From NCBI RefSeq assembly GCF_002056795.1, contig NZ_CP020104.1, positions 6,643,501 to 6,707,500 of the forward strand: a DNA stretch of 64,000 nt. The letters are read 5' to 3'. This stretch comes from Spirosoma aerolatum. GTDB lineage: Bacteria; Bacteroidota; Bacteroidia; Cytophagales; Spirosomataceae. Both the position numbers and the translations under genes were made by a program. The notes under the pieces are model-generated. The model was not told the DNA's origin and searched no databases. It was given only the letters and a program-made list of their open reading frames with translations. Below, piece after piece: positions 35,021 to 43,288 of this stretch. Positions within the stretch are counted from its first letter, which is position 1. Each line of letters opens with the position of its first letter.

Positions 35021-36982
35021 ATGACTCTTCGAAAAATTGCCTTGTTACTTATTCCAGGATTAGTTGTTTTGGCGATAAGCGCACAGGCACAATTACCTCT
35101 TCGTGGCACCGTCTGGACGGCTACCGTCCGTATACCCAACGAAACGCTTGCCCAACTGGCCTTTCGACTCGATACGTTGCTGGCAACAACCGAATCGAAT
35201 CCGTCTTCTATCGAAACCATGGTGTATGAGCTTACTGGCGATACGCTCAGAATACAAAAAGTGAACGGGCAAAGCCCTTGCGGAACCACCGAACCAGGCC
35301 TTTATCAACTTACTTATAAAAATAACGGGGAAACGTTCTCCCTGACACCAATTCGGGATGACTGCAGTGAGCGACGACGCTTGTTAGGGCAGCTAGCGCA
35401 GGTTGCCCGGAAGCGGCTTAATCCAAATCAGCCTCCTCGCAACTGGCCCTACCTCGATCCACAACATGATTCAATAGCCGGTATCAGTCTTTACCAAGCC
35501 TATGAGTTATTAAAAGGCCGCCCTTCGGTGCCAGTTGTCGTTGGCATTATGGATTCGGGCGTTGATCTGACTCACGAAGACCTGCGTGATGTGATCTGGG
35601 TGAATACCAAAGAAATTGCTGGTAACCAGACAGATGACGATAAGAACGGGTATACCGACGATGTGAATGGCTGGAACTTCATGGGTGCTAAAGACGGAAC
35701 TACCTATGAGTCCGATCAACCCGAAGCCACCCAAGTCTACGCGCTTTTCCGGGAGAAGTACGACAAAGCCGATCCTGAAAAGCTAAACCCCATCGAAAAA
35801 CGGCAATATAACACCTACCAGATCGCCAAAAAGCAATTTCTACAACGTTATAAAGCCATTCAACCCCGACACCTCGCCTTGGCGGATACAGCCCAGTTCT
35901 GGAACGTAGCGAATCAAATTCGGGTAAAATTACCCGATACGATTACAACACCCACGGCTATACGGCGTATCGATTTGGGAACTGACTCCGTAGCCAATGC
36001 CGTCCGCACCATTCTGGCCGACGCCTACATTCCGCAGTACGGCAGTTTTCGCAACTATCTTTCACTAGTCCGTCAGAACTGGCCCCGGTTTCGGCAGATT
36101 ATGGGTAGTGAGTCCGACATAGCCTACAATCTTACGTTTAATCCAAGGCAAGCCGTGGGTGACGATCCCGCCAATCCGAACGAGCGCTATTATGGCAGTC
36201 CACGCATGCTGATTGGCCAGTCGCAGGAGCTAGCCCTGCATGGAAGCCACGTAGCGGGTATTATTGGCGCCAAACGTAATAACGGCCGAGGAATCGACGG
36301 GGTAGCCGATCATGTTCAGATCATGCCGGTTTCAGTAGTTCCGTCGGGTGGCGATGAACGGGATAAAGATGTCGCCAACGGCATCCGGTATGCGGTTGAA
36401 AATGGAGCCAAAGTCATTAACATGAGTTTCGGAAAGCGATTGTCGCCCTACAAAGAACAGGTTGATGCGGCTATCCGATTTGCAGAAGACCACGACGTGC
36501 TAATCGTTCATGCCGCAGGAAACAACGGCGAAAATTATGACTCGATCCCGGCCTATCCAACAGCCCGGTATGAGAACGGTCAGATTGCTAAAAATGTATT
36601 GGTCGTGGGCAACAGCACCTGGCGACTCAGCGAAGACTTACCCAGCCGATCGTCTAACTATGGCCTTCAAACGGTCGATCTGTTTGCACCGGGTACAGCT
36701 ATTCTATCGACACTACCCCGGAATCAGTATGCCAGTTTATCCGGCACCAGTATGGCATCACCCATGACAGCCGGTGTAGCTGCTCTACTCCGATCTTATT
36801 TCCCGAAACTGACCGCCATTCAGGTCAAAGAAATCCTGATAAAAAGCAGTTATCAACCCAACTTCACCGTTCGTAAACCCGGTCGCTCCATGCAGAAAGT
36901 GCCTTTCAGCGAATTGAGTCGTGCGGGTGGTATTCTCAATGCACGAAATGCCGTAAAAATGGCCATGGAGCTGATGAAGTAA
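35021..36982 (+). CDS. Exported S8 (subtilisin-like) serine protease
   Basis: A 653-residue exported protease. The ATG at 35021 gives a good signal peptide (KIALLLIPGLVVLAISAQAQ); the earlier frame from 34940 overlaps the hairpin. Residues about 20-135 form an N-terminal domain. The catalytic triad is complete: Asp178 in VGIMDSGVDLTHEDL, His410 in ALHGSHVAGIIGAKRNNG, Ser577 in SLSGTSMASPMTAGVAALL; the oxyanion Asn is in VHAAGNNGENYDS. Asp and His are 232 residues apart, far beyond the usual 35-40, owing to a large insertion (about 215-395). No C-terminal sorting domain is seen. The place after the SusCD operon suggests protein or peptide use, though it has its own unit. Confidence 0.93.
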   Translation: MTLRKIALLLIPGLVVLAISAQAQLPLRGTVWTATVRIPNETLAQLAFRLDTLLATTESNPSSIETMVYELTGDTLRIQKVNGQSPCGTTEPGLYQLTYKNNGETFSLTPIRDDCSERRRLLGQLAQVARKRLNPNQPPRNWPYLDPQHDSIAGISLYQAYELLKGRPSVPVVVGIMDSGVDLTHEDLRDVIWVNTKEIAGNQTDDDKNGYTDDVNGWNFMGAKDGTTYESDQPEATQVYALFREKYDKADPEKLNPIEKRQYNTYQIAKKQFLQRYKAIQPRHLALADTAQFWNVANQIRVKLPDTITTPTAIRRIDLGTDSVANAVRTILADAYIPQYGSFRNYLSLVRQNWPRFRQIMGSESDIAYNLTFNPRQAVGDDPANPNERYYGSPRMLIGQSQELALHGSHVAGIIGAKRNNGRGIDGVADHVQIMPVSVVPSGGDERDKDVANGIRYAVENGAKVINMSFGKRLSPYKEQVDAAIRFAEDHDVLIVHAAGNNGENYDSIPAYPTARYENGQIAKNVLVVGNSTWRLSEDLPSRSSNYGLQTVDLFAPGTAILSTLPRNQYASLSGTSMASPMTAGVAALLRSYFPKLTAIQVKEILIKSSYQPNFTVRKPGRSMQKVPFSELSRAGGILNARNAVKMAMELMK

Positions 36983-37002
36983 CGATGTAGTCAATCGCGG
37001 TT

Positions 37003-37716
37003 TCACCAATCTACCTCCTGCTTATCATGCCAGAATTTACCCGTTTCCGATTGGGGCGCGTCGGTTGCCAGCCAAACGATGGTTTCAGCACCTTTCTCAA
37101 CAGGGCGACTGGCACTAGGCCCACCCATATCGGTACGTACCCAACCCGGATCAACGCAGTTTACAGCAATACGATCTGCCTTAAGAGCACCGGCAAACTG
37201 CTTTGTAACGGCATTTAGGGCTGCTTTTGAAATGCTGTAGGCTGGCGCATAGGTCGACATATCTTTAATGATCCCCGCTCCGCTGGATACGTTGATAATG
37301 CGGCCACCATCGGGACTTTTCCGCAAATGATCCAGAAAATCCTGAATAACCAGGATAGGTCCGGTTACGTTAGCTTTAAATGTCCGGTCGAGCATTTCAG
37401 CATTCAGTTTAAGAATGGTTTCGCCATGATCTTCGAGAATACCGGCATTGTTGACCAGTACATCCAGATGGTCAGCCTTCTGCGAAAATGTACCACAGGC
37501 CGTTCGTACACTAACCGGGTCTGTTACATCGATCTGAATAAATGTGGACTCGTAACCTGCCTGACAAAGCTCTTCCGAAGCTTCACGCCCTTTAGCCATG
37601 TCGCGGGCACCGATAAACACAGCAAAGCCCTGCTTAGCCAACTGCCAGGCAATTTCTTTTCCGATTCCCCGGTTTGCTCCGGTAATAAATGCTGTGCGAT
37701 GATGGTGAGTTTTCAT
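37003..37716 (-). CDS. Short-chain dehydrogenase/reductase (SDR)
   Basis: A 237-residue cytoplasmic oxidoreductase. The ATG at 37716 gives MKTHHHRTAFITGANRGIGK; the longer frame up to 37815 is made by an upstream palindrome and is not credible. Motifs: TGANRGIGKEIA (NADP-binding Gly pattern), LDVLVNNAGIL (NNAG), INVSSGAGI (catalytic Ser) and YSISKAALNAVTKQ (YxxxK). CVDPGWVRTDMGG completes the fold. The sequence resembles the carbonyl-reductase-like SDRs; substrate unknown. It converges with the protease gene. Confidence 0.94.
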   Translation of the reverse strand: MKTHHHRTAFITGANRGIGKEIAWQLAKQGFAVFIGARDMAKGREASEELCQAGYESTFIQIDVTDPVSVRTACGTFSQKADHLDVLVNNAGILEDHGETILKLNAEMLDRTFKANVTGPILVIQDFLDHLRKSPDGGRIINVSSGAGIIKDMSTYAPAYSISKAALNAVTKQFAGALKADRIAVNCVDPGWVRTDMGGPSASRPVEKGAETIVWLATDAPQSETGKFWHDKQEVDW

Positions 37717-37721
37717 ACGTT

Positions 37722-37773
37722 TTCGTGGATTTAGTAAAACAGTGGGTACCCACTGTTTTACTAAATCCACGAA
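37722..37773. repeat. Perfect 52-bp palindrome without loop
   Basis: Positions 37722-37773 read the same on both strands (centre GTGGGT/ACCCAC). It starts 6 bp before the SDR start codon, so it is in the promoter/leader region of that gene. It may form a cruciform in DNA or a hairpin in the leader RNA. Confidence 0.9.
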
Positions 37774-37897
37774 GCGCCAAAATGTTTGTGAAAAAACAAC
37801 CGTATGCTCAAGCAACAGACCGTTTCCTCAGTGCTATGCAGGAATTTAGTAGCTTAGCGTCTAATCTTGCCTATTGGCTTCGCTAATTCTGTACCCC

Positions 37898-38761
37898 ATG
37901 AAACCCTTGTATTTTATTTTTGCGATAATCGGGCTGACCAGCCAGTTGTCTTTGGCACAGTCGGGTACGACAAATCGGGCAACAACGCAGCCGAATTCAC
38001 GAACGGTCGTAACCAACCGTCAGCAGGAATTATACGATCAGTATCACGGTATTAGCAAAAAGCCAAGTAGCTCAACGCCAGCCGCAGCAACCACAGCAAC
38101 TACGAATCGTGCGGCACCCGAGCAACCGACCGTCAGTACAACTACCCAGCCGCCGGCAGTAGACGCCCCCAGGAAAGCAATGACGCGGGAAACCATGACA
38201 CGTCCCGAACGGATTGCACTGGATGGCACTTCATCGAGCTTTCGCCTTGGAGCTCGTGGAGGGGTTACCTATCCGTTCTACACAGAAAAAATCGCTGGAA
38301 TCGAGGCACAAGCCGGCTTTACGGGCGGTGTAGTTCTTAATTTCGGGAAGGGAACTATTTCGTTTCAACCAGAAGTGAATTATACGCGCTATACGCAACG
38401 GGTAACTGACCTTTTTGCTCAGACAGTAAATGTCGCTACTGACTTCATAGAAGTACCTCTTTTTCTGAAAATTTCATCAGGTACCTATGCCGGAAGTCGG
38501 TTCTTTGTCAACATTGGTCCGTATGGGTCTTATCTTTCAAGTGCCAGCATTGATGGAAAAAAACGAGATGTCAGCAATACGCCAGGCCGCTTTGGGTTCG
38601 GTGGAGCAGCCGGTATAGGGGCGGCCCTGAAAGCAGGTCCCGGTCATGTTACGATTGAAGTACGAGGGCTGTATCCGTTGAGCGATACCGATGGTAATTT
38701 CAGTACTGACTCAAAGATCGTATGGGGTCAAGGAGCTTTAGGCTATATCTTTCCGCTATAA
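37898..38761 (+). CDS. Outer-membrane beta-barrel family protein
   Basis: A 287-residue exported protein; the ATG at 37898 gives signal peptide LYFIFAIIGLTSQLSLAQ. Residues about 20-115 are a Thr/Ala/Pro-rich disordered linker. From about 120 to the end the sequence is an eight-strand-like barrel: FRLGARGGVTYPFYTEK, GFTGGVVLNFGKGTISFQPE, FIEVPLFLKISSG, FFVNIGPYGSYLSS, VTIEVRGLYPLSD, and last strand QGALGYIFPL. This matches the PorT-like/OMP-b-brl class common in Bacteroidota. Function unknown. It is divergent from the SDR gene across the palindrome. Confidence 0.82.
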   Translation: MKPLYFIFAIIGLTSQLSLAQSGTTNRATTQPNSRTVVTNRQQELYDQYHGISKKPSSSTPAAATTATTNRAAPEQPTVSTTTQPPAVDAPRKAMTRETMTRPERIALDGTSSSFRLGARGGVTYPFYTEKIAGIEAQAGFTGGVVLNFGKGTISFQPEVNYTRYTQRVTDLFAQTVNVATDFIEVPLFLKISSGTYAGSRFFVNIGPYGSYLSSASIDGKKRDVSNTPGRFGFGGAAGIGAALKAGPGHVTIEVRGLYPLSDTDGNFSTDSKIVWGQGALGYIFPL

Positions 38762-38827
38762 CGATAAAATTTCTCATAGAGTGGGTTTTTGGAATGGCGG
38801 CAATCCCCTGGGTGCCGCCATTTTTGT

Positions 38828-38926
38828 AATGATTGAATGAGAGAATGGTTGAATGATTGAATACCATCCGGCAGAATATGCAGCGTACGCTATTCAATCA
38901 TTCAACCATTCTCTCATTCAATCATT
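38828..38926. repeat. Long inverted repeat, 36-bp perfect arms
   Basis: Arms 38828-38863 and 38891-38926 match perfectly over a 27-nt spacer. The arm itself is made of short words GATTGAATGA and GAATGGTTGAATG. The right arm ends on the first base of the stop codon of the leftward 75-residue gene, between convergent genes. Confidence 0.9.
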
Positions 38927-39153
38927 TAAAAGAGTAGCTTCCAGCCGTTAAAGAACAAATCCTTACCCGGTTGACCTGACCACTGTTTGTTGTCATCAAC
39001 AGCCAGTGGCTCATCATCCACTTCGAACGTTCGCCCTTCTTTTTGCACTACAATGGCCGAAATTCCCTTTTCAGCCAACGACCGGCATATGGCTCTCGTG
39101 GTATTTGTGGGCTTCCCCGCTACTAATCCGATGGTTGAATCGTTGGTTTTCAT
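38926..39153 (-). CDS. Small protein under the MarR-type operator, 75 aa
   Basis: A 75-residue soluble protein: TIGLVAGKPTNTTRAICRSL then AEKGISAIVVQKEGRTFEVD, and a C-terminal QPGKDLFFNGWKLLF. No family is recognised. It has a 16-bp inverted repeat ending 14 bp before its ATG that is identical to the one at the promoter of the MarR regulator just upstream. This shared site is the main reason to take it as a real gene. It may be a small effector or a stress protein controlled by that regulator. Confidence 0.65.
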   Translation of the reverse strand: MKTNDSTIGLVAGKPTNTTRAICRSLAEKGISAIVVQKEGRTFEVDDEPLAVDDNKQWSGQPGKDLFFNGWKLLF

Positions 39154-39166
39154 GGTTATTGAGTTG

Positions 39167-39182
39167 TTGTATGTGCAAACAA
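39167..39182. promoter_or_regulatory. MarR-type operator, copy 1
   Basis: TTGTATGTGCAAACAA is an inverted repeat (TTGTWTG, 2 bp, CAWACAA). It lies between the MarR gene stop and the 75-residue gene start, followed by TTTTTCAAA as in copy 2 (ATATTTTCAAA). Confidence 0.65.
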
Positions 39183-39198
39183 ATTTTTCAAATTAATT

Positions 39199-39663
39199 TT
39201 AGGCCCCATCACCCAGCGCCTTCGATGCCTTAAAGATCTGCTGTGTAAGCTGACAAACGTTGGTTTCGCCCAATACCTGCGAATAACGCTCGCTCACCCG
39301 ATCCCAGGCAGCCGAAATGTCAGGCTGGATGGACTCCCCTTCTTCGGTTGGGAAAATCAGCGTCTTTTTCCCTTCTGACTCTCGACGAACCAATCGTTTT
39401 TGCTCTAGTTTCTCAACTAGACGCGTAATGGTAGATGGCGTCAGGCAGAGGGTTTCGCTCAATTCCGAAGGGGTAATACCCGGCTGCGACACCACTTCGC
39501 AGAGCATATAGGCGTGCGAATAACACATTCCGAAACGACCAAACTCTTCGTCGCCAATGGCGGTAATCGCCCGTGCCAACGCATTTGCCGAAAACAACAG
39601 ACAAGCGCTGTACCGTGATGTCGATGAACTCTCTGCAACAGCGATCGTTTTCTCTCCTTTCAT
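39199..39663 (-). CDS. MarR family transcriptional regulator
   Basis: A 154-residue winged-helix regulator. The ATG at 39663 is chosen because the promoter -7 element (39688-39695) lies inside the longer frame that starts at 39717. The DNA-binding part is GITPSELSETLCLTPSTITR, helix-turn-helix, then LVEKLEQKRLVRRESEGKKT as wing; the flanking helices form the dimer core (ACLLFSANALARAITAIGDE). MarR proteins are dimers that usually repress their own gene and a neighbour and leave DNA when a small ligand or oxidant binds. An identical 16-bp inverted repeat covers its -33 element and precedes the next gene, consistent with autoregulation and control of that gene. Confidence 0.92.
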   Translation of the reverse strand: MKGEKTIAVAESSSTSRYSACLLFSANALARAITAIGDEEFGRFGMCYSHAYMLCEVVSQPGITPSELSETLCLTPSTITRLVEKLEQKRLVRRESEGKKTLIFPTEEGESIQPDISAAWDRVSERYSQVLGETNVCQLTQQIFKASKALGDGA

Positions 39664-39687
39664 CTTCTTCAGTTTCGAATGACTCTG

Positions 39688-39718
39688 CAAAGTTAGCGAT
39701 GATATTTGTATGTGCAAA
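39688..39718 (-). promoter_or_regulatory. MarR gene promoter
   Basis: On the minus strand TTTG (39715-39718) and TAACTTTG (39688-39695) are 19 bp apart, a full match to the Bacteroidota consensus. The -33 TTTG is inside the operator, so bound regulator would block the polymerase. Confidence 0.75.
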
Positions 39719-39721
39719 CAA
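39706..39721. promoter_or_regulatory. MarR-type operator, copy 2
   Basis: TTGTATGTGCAAACAA, identical to the copy at 39167-39182, overlapping the -33 element of the MarR promoter. Confidence 0.7.
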
Positions 39722-39730
39722 TATTTTCAA

Positions 39731-39796
39731 AAAGTAGTAGGAGCCAGTAGTTAGGCATGAGCATGCTGACGCCTAACTACTCGCTCCTACTACTTT
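39731..39796. repeat. Long inverted repeat, 26-bp arms
   Basis: Arms 39731-39756 and 39771-39796 match with one mismatch; loop 14 nt. The right arm includes the stop codon of the CtlX-like gene, so it is part of that gene's 3' end and probably ends its transcript before the MarR promoter. Confidence 0.85.
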
Positions 39797-40719
39797 CTCG
39801 GTAAATGTACTTCTGCCATCATACAGCGGGCCGACCCTCCACCGTTGCTTTCGATCGTAGACAGATCAAAGTGGAACAGGGATGCATAATCGTCTAACTG
39901 GTCAATCTGACGAGCGGTTAGCGATTCGAAGGCACGGGTCGACATAACCAGTACCTTCTGCCCTTTCTTTGTAAGAACCAGGAGCATGTTTCCGGCAAAA
40001 CTAGCCATTTGCTCCAGCGATATTTCGATAATACGCTTGCCCAGTTTTTCCAGTTCATGGCGTACCATCAGCCGCTCGTCGGGATCTGTAATAGCTGCCA
40101 GGCAAATCACGGCAAACGTATCCGCAATACACATAACCACATTGGTATGGTAAACCGCTTTACCATGGGCATCGATCGCTTTAAAGGCCACAGTCCGATA
40201 CCCAGTCTGACGGCTGAACTCAGCCAGTACATCAGAATCCGTACGGGTTGATAAACTGGCAAAGGCTACTTTATTCATCCGGTCAAGCACGAGGCTACCC
40301 GTCCCTTCCAGAAATTTACCTTCCTGCTCAAACGAAGTCAAATCAACCACGCGGGCAACATGAAACCGTTTGGCCAGATCGTCGATAATATCCTGGCGTC
40401 GTTCGAGCCGACGGTTTTCAGCCTGCATAGGATAGAGCACAACCGTACCGCTGGCATGAAACGATATCCAGTTATTCGGGAAAATCGAATCGGGTGTATG
40501 CGGATCAGCCGTATCCTCATACACCATGACATCAACACCTAATGCCTGCAACTGGCGAACCATCTCATCAAACTCTTGCAGCGCATCTTCCTGGGCTATA
40601 TTGTTTGCCTGGGTCGCCAGTTTACTATCCTGAAACGCGTTAGAGTCAGCGGTTTGCTCATTGAATCCAAAGCGAACCGGGCGGATCATCAATATACGGG
40701 AGGTGGCCTGTGATTGCAT
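39790..40719 (-). CDS. CtlX-like guanidine-modifying hydrolase
   Basis: A 309-residue cytoplasmic enzyme of the amidinotransferase / dimethylarginine dimethylaminohydrolase fold. Motifs: DSIFPNNWISFH near residue 80, EGTGSLVLDR (acidic substrate-binding site), KAVYHTNVVMCIAD (His), and the C-terminal nucleophile Cys299 in GGGSARCMMAEVHLP. This pattern fits the proteins named citrulline utilisation hydrolase CtlX; the precise substrate among arginine derivatives is not provable here. It is 129 bp downstream of an arginine deiminase gene in the same direction, so both may serve arginine or citrulline breakdown. Confidence 0.85.
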   Translation of the reverse strand: MQSQATSRILMIRPVRFGFNEQTADSNAFQDSKLATQANNIAQEDALQEFDEMVRQLQALGVDVMVYEDTADPHTPDSIFPNNWISFHASGTVVLYPMQAENRRLERRQDIIDDLAKRFHVARVVDLTSFEQEGKFLEGTGSLVLDRMNKVAFASLSTRTDSDVLAEFSRQTGYRTVAFKAIDAHGKAVYHTNVVMCIADTFAVICLAAITDPDERLMVRHELEKLGKRIIEISLEQMASFAGNMLLVLTKKGQKVLVMSTRAFESLTARQIDQLDDYASLFHFDLSTIESNGGGSARCMMAEVHLPRK

Positions 40720-40848
40720 GCACGTAGTCGATCAGTTGGAAAGCCTTACGGCCAAATCGGGTAGCAAATTACTATTGATGTCGCAATTGTTCAACAATTC
40801 CCTCAAAGAGTCCTGTAAGGTTTGAGAAACCAATTGAATCAGAAACAA

Positions 40849-42351
40849 TTATAGTTCCTCTCGCCACAGGGGCAGGCTCATACAATGGGAGCCTCCCCGC
40901 GCCCGACTTAGTTCGGCCGAAGGCAGCATAATAAATGTATTTTCAATGGTTTCGGGTGAAGACTCCCCCGATTCAAAACGTTCCAGCAACTCCTCTGCGC
41001 CTACCACATCAAAACCCGCCTTCCGGAAAGCTTCGGCGGTTTTTTCGTTGCGGTCATACCCTACCACCACCCCGTCTTTTAGCGCCAGCAGGTTACATGA
41101 ATCCGTCCATTGCTCACGGGCTCCAAAAGGAAACTCGTTATTGCCCGAATAAATAAACTGCACAGGTTCAGTAGCGCCCAGATCATTTTTACTGATGTCG
41201 GTCAGGAGGTCTTCCAGGTTTTCAATCTCTATAGGCTTGTGCTCAAGCCCCTTGATAAACTGTAGGATTTTCAAATCTTCTGACACATCTTTTGGGGCAA
41301 AGAAATGAATCACATCCCGTTTTTTGGCCTCGTCGCCCGTACGGGCCAGCGAACCCAGTAACACCCATACATTCCGTTTTACCTGGGTAAAAATGGTATC
41401 GATATGCATATAATCCCGCTTTTTAGGGATCTGCAAAACGGTCACTGTATCAACCAGATTCCTGCTAAAAACGATACGCATTACCTGCTGGGCAGCATAC
41501 AACGTCGTTCGCTCACTTACACCAATCAGCAGGTGCCGTTTGGCAATCATCATCACATCTCCCCCCTCCAGTGTTGAGCGGGTTACATCGCGGTTTGTAT
41601 CAGCATCAGGTAATAAAAATGCATATTCATTATCGGGGATCTCGATAATTTTATCCTGATAACCCGCAAACAAGGGGTGGTAAAAAAATATATACTGCGT
41701 GAGTAAGGCTTCACGGGTTCGGGCCAGTTTAGCCGGTTTGTTGAGCAGGATATGGTCATTGATGACAATGCCAATATCGCGGGTGAAAATAAAATTGGGC
41801 AAGGGTGCAAAAAGCATGGTTCGATCAGGCAGCGAGCCAGAAATCATGATTTTGGCAAGCTCAGTAGGTTCATACTGGCTCAATTGCTGCTGCGTTCGGA
41901 AAGCAGCCCGCTCAATGCCACAGATCGTTGCAATCAGCCGGGTCCGAATACCCTCATCCTGCAGAATATCCGCCAGAAGCAACTGAATATCAATGACCTT
42001 ATCGGACTTAAAATACTCCGCATGATCGGGCTTAAAAAACGCCCGGTCCGAACCAGGGCCCAGTGACGCTATTTTACCACGGATCGTATCGGGGTCCAGA
42101 AAATATAACAGAAGCTTCACATAATAGTCGTACTCATCCCGACGCATCATATCCAGATGCACAATGTCTTCAAAGAGCCAGTCCTGTGCTTTAGAGGGTA
42201 TCACTTTGCCTAAACCCCGATCAGGGCTATGAATCAGCAGCCGTCGAAGGGTACCGATTTCGGAGGCAACCTGAATACGAAAGGGGTCAACAGGAGGATA
42301 ATCTGTTTCCGTTTGTGTTTCTGAAAAAATATTTCTCTGCTCGTTTTCCAT
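40849..42351 (-). CDS. Arginine deiminase family protein
   Basis: A 500-residue cytoplasmic enzyme expected to convert arginine to citrulline and ammonia. Motifs of the family are in order: IGTLRRLLIHSPDRGL at the start, PNFIFTRDIGIV (Asp), STLEGGDVMMI (Glu), DYMHIDTIFTQ (His-x-Asp) and the nucleophile Cys490 in RARGGSHCMSLPL. It is about 90 residues longer than the usual 410, mostly from helices between residues 60 and 160 and near 330-400. It is followed by the CtlX-like enzyme. No arcB/arcC or transporter lies in the window, so it is not a normal arc operon. Confidence 0.9.
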   Translation of the reverse strand: MENEQRNIFSETQTETDYPPVDPFRIQVASEIGTLRRLLIHSPDRGLGKVIPSKAQDWLFEDIVHLDMMRRDEYDYYVKLLLYFLDPDTIRGKIASLGPGSDRAFFKPDHAEYFKSDKVIDIQLLLADILQDEGIRTRLIATICGIERAAFRTQQQLSQYEPTELAKIMISGSLPDRTMLFAPLPNFIFTRDIGIVINDHILLNKPAKLARTREALLTQYIFFYHPLFAGYQDKIIEIPDNEYAFLLPDADTNRDVTRSTLEGGDVMMIAKRHLLIGVSERTTLYAAQQVMRIVFSRNLVDTVTVLQIPKKRDYMHIDTIFTQVKRNVWVLLGSLARTGDEAKKRDVIHFFAPKDVSEDLKILQFIKGLEHKPIEIENLEDLLTDISKNDLGATEPVQFIYSGNNEFPFGAREQWTDSCNLLALKDGVVVGYDRNEKTAEAFRKAGFDVVGAEELLERFESGESSPETIENTFIMLPSAELSRARGGSHCMSLPLWREEL

Positions 42352-42546
42352 AATATCTCCTCCATTAACCGTGACTAGTCAGTAACGTTCAATATATAAC
42401 TGACTCTGGCATTCAAAACTACCAAAAAGCAATGATTCTATTTTGGATTGCAAGTTAACACCCTGGCTCAATCAATACAGTTGGAACCTTTTAAGAGCAA
42501 AAGCTTTATTATACATCTCGCCATTTCTTATAAGGCAATACATAGA
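42352..42546. other. Upstream region of the deiminase gene
   Basis: Moderately AT-rich, no gene. It contains the -7 element at 42414 and ends at the inverted end of the IS remnant. Confidence 0.5.
42414..42421 (-). promoter_or_regulatory. -7 element of the deiminase gene
   Basis: TAGTTTTG on the minus strand is an exact TAnnTTTG, 63 bp before the ATG. No TTG at the expected -33 distance. Confidence 0.35.
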
Positions 42547-43288
42547 ATTAGGACTTTCGCTTAAAGGGCGGCCCCGTTGAACAACTTTACCTTGAAAGGA
42601 ACCTCTTTCAGCTTGACGATTAACCCGTAGTCATCGTTTGCTCACTAAAAACTAACGAATCTAAATGCTGATACCCCGTATCCCGATGCAGACTCACCAG
42701 CCGGTTGCTCTTCAGTGTGGTGAAGAAGGCCCAATCCGAGCGATGAATTAGTTTGAGATTATCGACCGATGTATACCAGGAGTCGAATAAAATCCGCCGA
42801 GCTTTGAGTTGTTTATGGGTGATGAGCCGTTTGAACATCTCCTGGAAATGATCATTCTTAGTCTTGCCATCCGTGTCAGGATGGAAGATGCGGTAGTCAA
42901 TAGGCCAGTATGGCTCATCGTTACCCGCCGAGTGAACAAAGTTGATCAATCCAATGGTTTTGACTGTACCATGCTCATTACCTGAGTATTACTTCTTAAC
43001 CAGTTCGATAAAATGGGAGTATCGTTTGTCCTGAACGCTATCATCAACTAGCACCAACGCGGTCTGGGAATCGTTGATGTAGGACTGAACAATTGCTCAT
43101 AAATCAGTCGGTGTAAAGCGTTCTCAACGCAGGAAATCACTGACCACGTCGTGACTCAGATTGGGTTTATGGTCAGCCATGTGGGTGCAGGTGTAGTTGA
43201 AGGGCGTACTGATCAGATATTGGATATAGTCCTGTTTTGCAATCATAGAGCTAAACTCTCAAATTTGACCCACAACCGAAAGTCCTAA
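42547..43288 (-). mobile_element. Decayed insertion sequence with 13-bp inverted ends
   Basis: ATTAGGACTTTCG (42547-42559) and CGAAAGTCCTAAT (43276-43288) are perfect inverted repeats bounding a broken DDE transposase gene. The element is about 742 bp, too short for the family because the C-terminal part of the transposase is missing (internal deletion near 42560-42578). Direct target repeats were not found with confidence. Confidence 0.75.
42579..43246 (-). pseudogene. Broken DDE transposase (IS4/IS701-like)
   Basis: Read from the ATG at 43246, one frame gives MIAKQDYIQYLISTPFNYTC, then LVLVDDSVQDKRYSHFIELV, then INFVHSAGNDEPYWPIDYRI and RRILFDSWYTSVDNLKLIHR, which is a DDE transposase (VDD, then FDSWY as the next catalytic Asp). 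Three in-frame stops interrupt it (43124-43126, 43097-43099, 42989-42991), then a stop at 42620 with a frameshift, after which VKLKEVPFKVKLF continues in another frame. The rest, including the final catalytic Glu, is deleted. The gene cannot make an active enzyme. The IS701-like assignment is from pattern memory. Confidence 0.8.

Noticed and set aside
37717..37815. N-terminal extension of the SDR protein
   Set aside because: The extra 33 codons are translated from a perfect palindrome; the SDR fold begins normally at the ATG at 37716.
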